Source: an uncultured Bacilli bacterium (GTDB lineage: Bacteria; Bacillota_I; Bacilli_A; RF39; UBA660). Taken from it: a stretch of 39,704 nucleotides of DNA. Every line of letters starts with the position of its first letter. Positions within the stretch are counted from its first letter, which is position 1. Below are positions 24,411 to 31,630 of this stretch, in pieces. Both the position numbers and the translations under genes were made by a program. Where the stretch lies: NCBI GenBank assembly GCA_934096275.1, contig CAKOLK010000008.1, positions 1-39,704 of the forward strand, written 5' to 3'. A model generated the notes under the pieces. That model searched no databases. It was given only the letters and a program-made list of their open reading frames with translations, and was not told the origin of the DNA.

Positions 24411-25438
24411 TATTCTCCCCTCCTTTCAAATTCATTACAAACTCTTAAATCATTTGTATAAAAATATCTTACATCAGGCACTCCATACTTAACCATTGCA
24501 ATTCTTTCTATTCCAAATCCAAAAGCAAATCCAGTATATTTTTCACTATCATATCCAGCCATATTAAGTACATTTGGATGCACAACACCAGCACCACCAA
24601 TAGTTATCCAAGTTGTACCTTTACAAACATTACAACCTTTTCCATTACATTTAAAACAAGATACATCAAACTCAACACTTGGTTCAGTAAATGGATAAAA
24701 AGATGGTCTAAATCTTGTAATAACATCTTTACCAAATAAATGCTTAGCCATCAAGTCTAAAGTCCCTTTTAAATCTGATAAAGATATTTCTTTGTCTACA
24801 ATCATCCCTTCACATTGCATAAATTGATGTGAATGAGTAGCATCATCATAATCTCTACGATATGTTTTACCAGGACATATTATTCTAAAAGGTTCTCCAT
24901 TCTTTTCTAACATAGTTCTAACTTGGACTGGAGAAGTTTGAGATCTAAGAAGTATTTCATCAGAACTAATATAAAAAGTATCTTGTGCATCTCTAGCAGG
25001 ATGACCTTTTTGTAGATTTAACATTTCAAAATTATATAAATCTTTTTCTACTTCAGGACCTTCGACTACATCATATCCCATAGACATATAAAAAGTCTCT
25101 ATTTCTTCGATTACCTTATCAAGAATATGAGCAGAACCAGTCTTCAAACTATAACCAGGTAAGGTTACATCAATCATTTCAGATTCTAACTTTTCATTCA
25201 AAGCCTTTTCATTAAGTTCACTTTTTAAAAGATCATACTTAGTATTAAAAAAATCTCTTAATTCATTAACTTTCATACCATATTCTTTCTTTTCATCATT
25301 AGATAAATCTTTCATTTTAGAATAAAGTTCAGTAATAATACCCTTTTTACCAATATAATTAACTCTTAAAGACTCAAGATCTGTAAGACTATTAATATTA
25401 GAAAGAGCATCATTCATTTGATTCTTAATATTTTCCAT
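24410..25438 (-). CDS. pheS: Phenylalanyl-tRNA synthetase alpha subunit
   Basis: The catalytic subunit of PheRS (342 residues). It has the N-terminal coiled coil (about 1-85), then class II motifs: motif 1 region (IEEIETFYMSMGYDVVEGPE), motif 2 (GKTYRRDYDDATHSHQFMQ) and motif 3 (FGFGIERIAMVKYG). A four-cysteine insert, CFKCNGKGCNVCKG, sits before WITIGGAGVVHP, as in many PheS. The ATG at 25438 follows GGGAGG; an in-frame upstream start lies inside the T-box and is rejected. Confidence 0.96.
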   Translation of the reverse strand: MENIKNQMNDALSNINSLTDLESLRVNYIGKKGIITELYSKMKDLSNDEKKEYGMKVNELRDFFNTKYDLLKSELNEKALNEKLESEMIDVTLPGYSLKTGSAHILDKVIEEIETFYMSMGYDVVEGPEVEKDLYNFEMLNLQKGHPARDAQDTFYISSDEILLRSQTSPVQVRTMLEKNGEPFRIICPGKTYRRDYDDATHSHQFMQCEGMIVDKEISLSDLKGTLDLMAKHLFGKDVITRFRPSFYPFTEPSVEFDVSCFKCNGKGCNVCKGTTWITIGGAGVVHPNVLNMAGYDSEKYTGFAFGFGIERIAMVKYGVPDVRYFYTNDLRVCNEFERRGE

Positions 25439-25447
25439 AATTTCCTC

Positions 25448-25636
25448 CCTAAAATAAAAAGATGATACCAAAGGACGAATCAATCGTGGTACCACCTTAT
25501 TTTTATACTCAATACTATAACGCGTAACCGATTAAGCTAAGAAGTGAATTCATAAAAGATTATTAAAAGTTTTCACCAAGCACTTTCTCTCTATAAATAA
25601 TTACTTTTATTACTATGTTCCTATCATTGCTAATTC
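25448..25636 (-). promoter_or_regulatory. T-box leader of pheST (Phe specific)
   Basis: The minus-strand leader contains the conserved T-box element AAGGTGGTACCACG (25485-25498), a stem I arm with GGTGAAAAC, and a GAATTCACTTC segment (25541-25551) in which TTC can act as the Phe specifier codon followed by A. The following hairpin GGTACCA/TGGTATC with a T-rich tail is the terminator. Uncharged tRNA-Phe would stabilise the antiterminator and switch pheST on. Confidence 0.9.
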
Positions 25637-25643
25637 ATTAATA

Positions 25644-25671
25644 ATTTTATCACAAATATATTAAAAGTCAA
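25644..25671 (-). promoter_or_regulatory. Promoter of the pheST T-box transcript
   Basis: TTGACT (25666-25671) and TAAAAT (25644-25649), 16 bases apart on the minus strand. Confidence 0.65.
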
Positions 25672-25915
25672 TATTTTTTATAAATTACGCTTTTTTTAAA
25701 GTTATACATTGTTATGCATTTTTCTTTTCCATAATCCATTCACTCATAATTTCAATTTAATTAATCACGCAACATAAAATCACTATTAAATACTTTATAA
25801 AACTTTTTCACTATCTTTAAACATTAAATAAATTAATTTTACATTTCAAACAAAATCTTATATTTTAAAACTCTTATTTATATGGTATACTATCAATAGT
25901 AAAGGAATGATGTAC
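25672..25915. other. AT-rich intergenic region
   Basis: About 240 bases between divergent units with no credible gene. Near its right end TGGTATACT (about 25881-25889) is an extended -10 for the plus-strand protease gene, and AAAGGA lies before its start. Confidence 0.5.
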
Positions 25916-26602
25916 ATGGAAAAACTACCTAAAATATTACTTACAATCTGTCTTTTTGTCGCAGAACTAATATATAGCTATTGTATAATACTAGGACTAC
26001 AACACTTCGGAATAGACATTACTACCTATAGCAACACTATAAAATATCAAATACTTATTGGAATAGACTTATCCTTTATGTTTATTCTATTCCTCTTATA
26101 TAGAAAAACACTATTAAAAGATATAACTCTATATTTTAAAAACTTCACTAAAAACATATCAACAGGTGCAAAGTATTGGGCTATTGGACTATGTATAATG
26201 ATGTTATCAAATATAATAATATCTTACTACTTACCGGGAGGTTCCGCTAACGAAGAAGCAGTACAAAGTATCATTAAACAAGTACCAATATACATGATAT
26301 TCTCAACTATTATATATGCCCCTTTTGTCGAAGAATTAATATTTAGAAAAAGCATTCGTGATATTATAGACAATGACTACTTATACGTAATAATATCAGG
26401 ATTAGCATTTGGTTTTGTCCATACCTTAGCGGGAGCAACTTTACAAGAACTAGTTTATATAATTCCATATGGTGCATTAGGAAGTTGTTTTGCTCTTATG
26501 TATGTAAAAACCAAAAACGTATATACCTCAATGACATTTCATATGATTCACAATGCTATTGTAGTATTTATTTCCATCGCTGGAAATATATTAGGGAGAT
26601 AG
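25916..26602 (+). CDS. CPBP family intramembrane glutamic protease
   Basis: A polytopic CAAX-protease/bacteriocin-processing (Abi) family protein of about 228 residues. The catalytic motifs are EELIFR at 139-144, FVHT with His169, and FHMIHN at 208-213; these three sit in membrane helices as expected. Hydrophobic helices lie at about 8-28, 44-62, 86-105, 124-138, 156-170, 178-196 and 207-225. The substrate is unknown. The ATG at 25916 is nine bases after AAAGGA and is preferred over two closer ATGs. It is followed after three bases by a phosphoesterase gene. Confidence 0.85.
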   Translation: MEKLPKILLTICLFVAELIYSYCIILGLQHFGIDITTYSNTIKYQILIGIDLSFMFILFLLYRKTLLKDITLYFKNFTKNISTGAKYWAIGLCIMMLSNIIISYYLPGGSANEEAVQSIIKQVPIYMIFSTIIYAPFVEELIFRKSIRDIIDNDYLYVIISGLAFGFVHTLAGATLQELVYIIPYGALGSCFALMYVKTKNVYTSMTFHMIHNAIVVFISIAGNILGR

Positions 26603-26605
26603 TAT

Positions 26606-27523
26606 ATGGAAACAAGAGTAAGTAAAAATAAAAAACAATTAAAAGAAGATAAAAAAAGAGTTAAAAATCAAAGAAAAGAAAAACTTAAAAAATCTAGAAC
26701 TAAAATAAGATTAGTTATTCTAAGTCTCATCACTCTATTCGTTATATATGGTCTTTTCATTGAACCAAAAATACTCTTAGTAAATGAAGTAAAACTAGAA
26801 AGTAAAGACATACCAAACTCATTTGATGGCATTAAAATAGTACACTTCTCTGATCTACATTATGGTAACACTATAAATATAAATAATATTGATAAAGTAA
26901 TAACTAAAATAAATAGTCTAAATCCTGATATAGTAATATTTACCGGGGACTTAATTGATAATAAGTATAATATGACAAAAGAAGATACAACAAAGCTAAC
27001 TAAAAGTCTTAAAAATATAAATTATAATCTTGGTAAATATGCAGTTATAGGTAACCATGACTTTTACAAAGATGAGTTTAATAATATAATATATGATAGT
27101 GACTTCACTCTATTAAAAAACAGTTATGATACAGTATACAATAAAGATAACAATCCAATACTAATCTATGGAGTAGATAATGTTACTTATGGCAGTCCAA
27201 ATCTTACAGAACTAGATAAAAAAGAACTAGAAAACATCTCTTATAAAATACTCTTAGTACATGAACCAGACTATATAGATAACATTCTAAATAAATATGA
27301 TATAGACTTAATACTATCAGGACACTCTCATAATGGACAAATAAAATTATTTGGATTAAAACCATTCTATAAACCAGAAGGTTCAAAAAAATACTTTAGT
27401 CCTCACTATAAAGAAAATAATACTGATATATACATATCAAATGGTATTGGTACAAGTATAATACAATTTAGATTTGGTTCAATTCCAAGTATTAACTTAT
27501 TTAGATTAAATAGTCAAAATTGA
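26606..27523 (+). CDS. Membrane-anchored metallophosphoesterase (YkuE-like)
   Basis: A calcineurin-type phosphoesterase of 305 residues. The first ~30 residues are very Lys-rich, followed by one transmembrane helix (33-51) and an extracytoplasmic or peripheral catalytic domain. The metal ligands are D83 and H85 (SDLHYG), D115 (GDLID), N150-H151 (GNHD) and H240/H242 (GHSHNGQ). The layout matches YkuE-like proteins. GGGAG at the end of the protease gene serves as ribosome site, so the two are co-transcribed. Confidence 0.87.
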   Translation: METRVSKNKKQLKEDKKRVKNQRKEKLKKSRTKIRLVILSLITLFVIYGLFIEPKILLVNEVKLESKDIPNSFDGIKIVHFSDLHYGNTININNIDKVITKINSLNPDIVIFTGDLIDNKYNMTKEDTTKLTKSLKNINYNLGKYAVIGNHDFYKDEFNNIIYDSDFTLLKNSYDTVYNKDNNPILIYGVDNVTYGSPNLTELDKKELENISYKILLVHEPDYIDNILNKYDIDLILSGHSHNGQIKLFGLKPFYKPEGSKKYFSPHYKENNTDIYISNGIGTSIIQFRFGSIPSINLFRLNSQN

Positions 27524-27533
27524 CTATTTTTTT
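27509..27533 (+). terminator. Terminator after the phosphoesterase gene
   Basis: AATAGTCAA and TTGACTATT form a 9-bp stem followed by seven T on the plus strand. It overlaps the stop codon. Confidence 0.85.
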
Positions 27534-27534
27534 A

Positions 27535-27560
27535 TATAAAAAAACTACTAAAAAGTAGTT
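27535..27560 (-). terminator. Terminator of the obgE operon
   Basis: AACTAC and GTAGTT (27543-27560) form a stem on the minus strand followed by a T run, starting at the obgE stop codon. Confidence 0.75.
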
Positions 27561-28830
27561 AATTTCTATATTCAAAAGCAAAATCAAGTATCTTAACAAT
27601 ATCCCCTTGCTTAGCACCAAGTTCTTCTAACTTATCATCAACACCCATTCTAGTAAGCTTCTTAGCAAATCTAAGAACAGCCTCATCAGAAGTAAACTTA
27701 GTCATTCTAAATAACTTTTCAATTATATCTCCCTTAATAACAAAGATATCCCCTTCTTTTTCAATAGTAAATGGTTCTTCTTTCTTATACTTATATAAAA
27801 CATAATCTTCATACTCTTGTTCATCAATATCCTCTACTTCAATTTGATCAAGTAAATCAGCCATATGAACAAGTACTTTATCAAGACCTTCATCATTTAT
27901 CGCAGATACTTCAAATATTTCTATATCAGATACTTTTTCTTTAAAAGACTTAAGATTATCAAAAGAGCCTTCTATATCCATCTTATTAGCAATAATAAGT
28001 TGTTTTTTTAATAATAATTTCTTATCAAAATCAAGAAGTTCTTTTCTTATTTTAATATAATCTTCATAAGGATCCCTCGCTTCACTACCTGACATATCAA
28101 TAACATGACATATAATTCTAGTTCTTTCAATATGTTTTAAGAACTTATCACCAAGTCCTTCCCCTAAAGAAGCACCTTCGATTAGTCCAGGAAGATCCGC
28201 TACTGTAAAACTTCTGCCATCAACAGTTTTAACAACACCAAGATTAGGATTAAGAGTTGTAAAGTGATATGCAGCAATCTTTGGTTTAGAACGAGATATC
28301 TTAGATAAAATTGTACTCTTTCCAACACTAGGCATTCCAACTAAACCTACATCAGCTAAAAGTTTAAGTTCTACTTTTAAATATCTTTCTTCACCAGGTT
28401 CTCCCTTTTCAGAATAATTAGGAGCAGGATTAGATTGAGTTCTAAAAGCAGTATTACCTCTTCCACCACGTCCACCTTTAGCAACAATAAACTCTTGATT
28501 ATTTTCTCTTAAATCACATACAAGTAAATTAGTATCCAAATCAGTAACAACAGTACCAGGAGGTACTTTAATAACAATATCTTTAGCACCTTTCCCATTC
28601 TTATTCTTACCCATTCCATTTTCTCCACGTTCACCTTTAATAATTTTATTATATCTTAAATCTATCAAAGTACGTAATCCTTCATCAACTCTAAATATAA
28701 TATTAGAGCCTCTTCCACCATTACCACCAAATGGTCCGCCAAATTCAACATACTTTTCACGACGAAACGCAGTACATCCATCTCCACCAGATCCTGCAAC
28801 TAGTTTTATATTTACCTCATCTACAAACAT
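27559..28830 (-). CDS. obgE: GTPase ObgE/CgtA
   Basis: An essential GTPase in large-subunit ribosome assembly and stress signalling. The N-terminal glycine-rich Obg fold covers about 1-158, the G domain has GMPSVGKS (165-172), DLPG (212-215) and NKMD (282-285), and the C-terminal OCT domain occupies about 350-423. The length of 423 fits Gram-positive Obg. I chose the ATG at 28830 because AAGGAG precedes it and FVDEVNI is the usual start; an ATG seven codons upstream overlaps the ribosome site. Confidence 0.96.
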   Translation of the reverse strand: MFVDEVNIKLVAGSGGDGCTAFRREKYVEFGGPFGGNGGRGSNIIFRVDEGLRTLIDLRYNKIIKGERGENGMGKNKNGKGAKDIVIKVPPGTVVTDLDTNLLVCDLRENNQEFIVAKGGRGGRGNTAFRTQSNPAPNYSEKGEPGEERYLKVELKLLADVGLVGMPSVGKSTILSKISRSKPKIAAYHFTTLNPNLGVVKTVDGRSFTVADLPGLIEGASLGEGLGDKFLKHIERTRIICHVIDMSGSEARDPYEDYIKIRKELLDFDKKLLLKKQLIIANKMDIEGSFDNLKSFKEKVSDIEIFEVSAINDEGLDKVLVHMADLLDQIEVEDIDEQEYEDYVLYKYKKEEPFTIEKEGDIFVIKGDIIEKLFRMTKFTSDEAVLRFAKKLTRMGVDDKLEELGAKQGDIVKILDFAFEYRN

Positions 28831-28883
28831 AGTATCACTCCTTTTTCCCATAAATTATACCAAAAAAAAAGAAAAATAGCAAT

Positions 28884-29108
28884 TTATTTTTCTTCAATAC
28901 TCTTACCAATCATTTTTAATATTTCTTCAATTTCTTCATCATCAGTTACACTAGAAACAAATTTTTTACCATCCTTTAATGTTTCCTTTAAAATAGTATA
29001 ATCATCTGTATCATCTAATGCATAAGCATATAAATAATTATATCCAAAGAAATTAACTCTTTCTACCACTAAAAACTCTCTTCCATCTAATATTATAATC
29101 TCATTCAT
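28884..29108 (-). CDS. Small acidic protein, possibly DUF1292-like
   Basis: A 74-residue acidic protein with a short beta-rich pattern (IIILDGREFLVVERVNFFGYNYLYAYA) followed by an acidic C-terminus with DDEEIEEIL. This resembles DUF1292-type proteins that have a conserved 'ngkey..l....f..g..Y.y' layout, but I hold this loosely. It overlaps the stop of the upstream gene by four bases (ATGA), so it is translationally coupled to it. Confidence 0.6.
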   Translation of the reverse strand: MNEIIILDGREFLVVERVNFFGYNYLYAYALDDTDDYTILKETLKDGKKFVSSVTDDEEIEEILKMIGKSIEEK

Positions 29109-29566
29109 AATCTCTTACCACCATTATCTCTTTCTTGTATAAATTGTTTTAATTCACCACTTAGTACAACTTGTTGATAATTTTCTTGTGATGGAATAAA
29201 AGTAGCACCAGTAGTTTCAGTAACATAATTACAATAGTCCATAAAATCATCATATGAATAAGATTCTTCAACTGATGTCATATCATTTGAAGTACTAGGA
29301 ACTTTATCCTTCATAACATAATCAACATACCCTATTCCAGCAGCTCCTACCGCTATTGAAACAGAAAGAGCTATAGCAAATGCTTTCTTCTTAGCTTTTT
29401 CTATTGCATTAAGTCTTTCTTGATGCCTTAAGTTAATCTCTCTTAAACATTCCCTTTTTTGATCCTCCATCATATTATCTAAATCTTTCTTGTAAAATTC
29501 ACTCTTCATTTCATCATAACCGTATATATTTTCTTCTTGACTACTAAATGTTTTATAATTCCCCAT
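29105..29566 (-). CDS. Hypothetical single-pass membrane protein
   Basis: A 153-residue protein of unknown function. Residues about 35-70 are a charged helix with a possible coiled coil (MEDQKRECLREINLRH), followed by one membrane helix (about 78-97, AIALSVSIAVGAAGIGYVDYV) and an acidic or polar outer domain of about 55 residues. The ATG at 29566 follows GGGAGG; an alternative start 15 codons upstream would add a Cys-containing stretch but lacks a ribosome site. It is co-transcribed with the small gene that follows. Confidence 0.65.
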   Translation of the reverse strand: MGNYKTFSSQEENIYGYDEMKSEFYKKDLDNMMEDQKRECLREINLRHQERLNAIEKAKKKAFAIALSVSIAVGAAGIGYVDYVMKDKVPSTSNDMTSVEESYSYDDFMDYCNYVTETTGATFIPSQENYQQVVLSGELKQFIQERDNGGKRL

Positions 29567-29615
29567 AATGACCTCCCTATCAATACAATTACATTGTATC
29601 ATAAAAATCAAAATA

Positions 29616-30860
29616 TTAAAACATATCTTTACTTATATTTACATCATATACTTCATTTTCTTTTAATTCTTTAGGAATCTTTAAATACAAATAGTTAGTA
29701 GTATGACCATACGAATAACCATCCTCTACTTTTTCAATAAGAACTTTTTCATCTTTACCAATAAAACTATTATAATAATTACTCTCTAACTCTAAAGAAA
29801 CATCAAGTAATTGTTTAGTTCTTTTCTTCTTAGTATTAGGATCAATTTGATTATCCATTCGTGAAGCCTTAGTACCATCTCTTTTACTATACGGAAAAAC
29901 ATGTACTTTACTAAAGCCAACTTTTCTTATAAAATCTACATTCTCATTAAAATCATCATCAGTCTCACCAGGAAAACCTACAATAACATCGGTAGTTAAA
30001 GAAATATCATCTCTAATACTTCTTATTTTCTCTACTATTTCGTAAAACTCTTCCTTAGTATACTTTCTATTCATTAAACTAAGTATTCTATTAGACCCAT
30101 TTTGTAATGGAATATGTAAATGATTACATAAGATAGGGTTACTTAAAAGTCTAAAAAACTCATCATCTAATTCAGTTATCTCAATCGAAGATATCCTAAG
30201 TCTTTCAAGATTAGGAATCTCAAGTATTTCTTTAAGTAAAGATGAAAACTTAATACCTAAATCACTACCATAATTACCAGTATGAATCCCAGTAAGAACA
30301 ATCTCTTTATAACCATTATTAACTAAAGATGTTATCTCAGAAATAACCTTATCTTTATCCTTAGAACGGCATCTTCCCCTTACAAAAGGAATAATGCAAT
30401 AACTACAATAATTTTCACAACCATCCTGAATCTTTACAAAAGCTCTTGTTCTAGATTCAAAAGTAGTAATTGCCATATCTTCGAAGCCTACTCTCATTAT
30501 GTTATTATCTATTAATTTAATTTGTTTTTTATTAATGAAATAATCTTCCACTAAATCTACTATATTTGATTTATTATAATTACCAATAACTATATCAATA
30601 CCATCAAAATTATAATCCTTATGACTTTCTACAAAACATCCACATACAACAACACAAGAATCATTATTTCTAACATGATTAATTATTTTTTTATCTTTCT
30701 TATCACTATTATTAGTAACAGTACAAGTATTAATTACATAAACATCACATTCTTCATCAAAAGAAGCTATAGTATAACCTCTATTTCTAAAAAGTGATGC
30801 AATATATTCACTTTCATAAGCATTAACTTTACATCCTAATGTATATATTCCTACCTTCAT
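29616..30860 (-). CDS. mtaB: tRNA t6A37 methylthiotransferase MtaB
   Basis: A radical-SAM methylthiotransferase that makes ms2t6A at position 37 of tRNAs reading ANN codons. The N-terminal cluster cysteines are C10, C46 and C75, and the radical-SAM triad CxxxCxxC is C148, C152, C155 (CENYCSYC). The start MKVGIYTLGCKVN and the sequence RAFVKIQDGCENYCSYCIIP identify MtaB/YqeV rather than MiaB. The C-terminal TRAM-like region follows from about 355. GGAGG precedes the ATG at 30860. Confidence 0.93.
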   Translation of the reverse strand: MKVGIYTLGCKVNAYESEYIASLFRNRGYTIASFDEECDVYVINTCTVTNNSDKKDKKIINHVRNNDSCVVVCGCFVESHKDYNFDGIDIVIGNYNKSNIVDLVEDYFINKKQIKLIDNNIMRVGFEDMAITTFESRTRAFVKIQDGCENYCSYCIIPFVRGRCRSKDKDKVISEITSLVNNGYKEIVLTGIHTGNYGSDLGIKFSSLLKEILEIPNLERLRISSIEITELDDEFFRLLSNPILCNHLHIPLQNGSNRILSLMNRKYTKEEFYEIVEKIRSIRDDISLTTDVIVGFPGETDDDFNENVDFIRKVGFSKVHVFPYSKRDGTKASRMDNQIDPNTKKKRTKQLLDVSLELESNYYNSFIGKDEKVLIEKVEDGYSYGHTTNYLYLKIPKELKENEVYDVNISKDMF

Positions 30861-30885
30861 ACGTACCTCCAAAAAAAATAAATTA

Positions 30886-31548
30886 TTAGTCTAATTTATT
30901 TTTTAACTTTTTTAATTCTTTTAAAAAGTCTTCAGTCTTTCTAATCTCTACTTCTAAATCCTCAAGATTAACAGTCTTTTCTAACTCTTCATCAGTATAC
31001 TTAGTCTTAACAACATTCTTATAAACACCAAAAACTGGAGAAATAACCTCAGAATTCTTAAACTTCTTAGGTTCATCATCTATAAATAATGGATTATCTA
31101 ATTTATCCTCATTTTCACTTTCTTGTTCTTCAAGATGTTTCTTATAAAGCTCTTCAATAGTTATAGGCTCAGTCCCTTCATCCTTAAGCAACAAGTCATT
31201 TCTTTCATCTATATCATTACTTACTCTTATTAACTCATCATAACTAATAACACTCTTTTCTTCTTGTTCATTTTCAAAATTAGTATGAGTAATTAATTCT
31301 TCTTCATCATTAGCTAACTTTTCATAAGCATCATCAAGCTTCTTCTTAGCTTCTTCTTCAGTAACTTGTTCTTTATAATAAACATTAGAAGAAGGTTCAT
31401 ACTTTTCTACTACAACATCAAAATCTTGTTTTTTCTTTTGAACCTTTTCTATTATAAATATAATAATAAGAGCAACTACTATTGCTACAATAATAGCAAT
31501 AATTATCATTAAATTATTATATCCCAAATCATTTATAAACTCATTCAT
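30886..31548 (-). CDS. Hypothetical acidic membrane protein
   Basis: A 220-residue protein with one N-terminal membrane helix (about 13-33, rich in Ile and Val) and a very acidic Glu/Lys-rich cytoplasmic-type region with coiled-coil character (about 50-180). The topology recalls small bitopic cell-envelope proteins but no family is recognised. The ATG at 31548 follows GAGGTG; upstream in-frame residues are hydrophobic and unlikely to be translated. A terminator lies upstream (31591-31624), separating it from the pilin cluster. Confidence 0.6.
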   Translation of the reverse strand: MNEFINDLGYNNLMIIIAIIVAIVVALIIIFIIEKVQKKKQDFDVVVEKYEPSSNVYYKEQVTEEEAKKKLDDAYEKLANDEEELITHTNFENEQEEKSVISYDELIRVSNDIDERNDLLLKDEGTEPITIEELYKKHLEEQESENEDKLDNPLFIDDEPKKFKNSEVISPVFGVYKNVVKTKYTDEELEKTVNLEDLEVEIRKTEDFLKELKKLKNKLD

Positions 31549-31590
31549 TATATACACCTCAACTGCATATATAATTTTACCACATAAGAA

Positions 31591-31624
31591 AAAACAAAAC
31601 AATAAATGTTTATCGTTTTGTTTT
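31591..31624 (-). terminator. Terminator after pilin-like gene 1
   Basis: AAAACAAAAC pairs with GTTTTGTTTT and the stem continues inward with ATAAA/TTTAT, about 16 pairs, followed by a T run on the minus strand. It closes the giant pilin-like gene at 31631-34561. Confidence 0.85.
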
Positions 31625-31630
31625 ATTTTT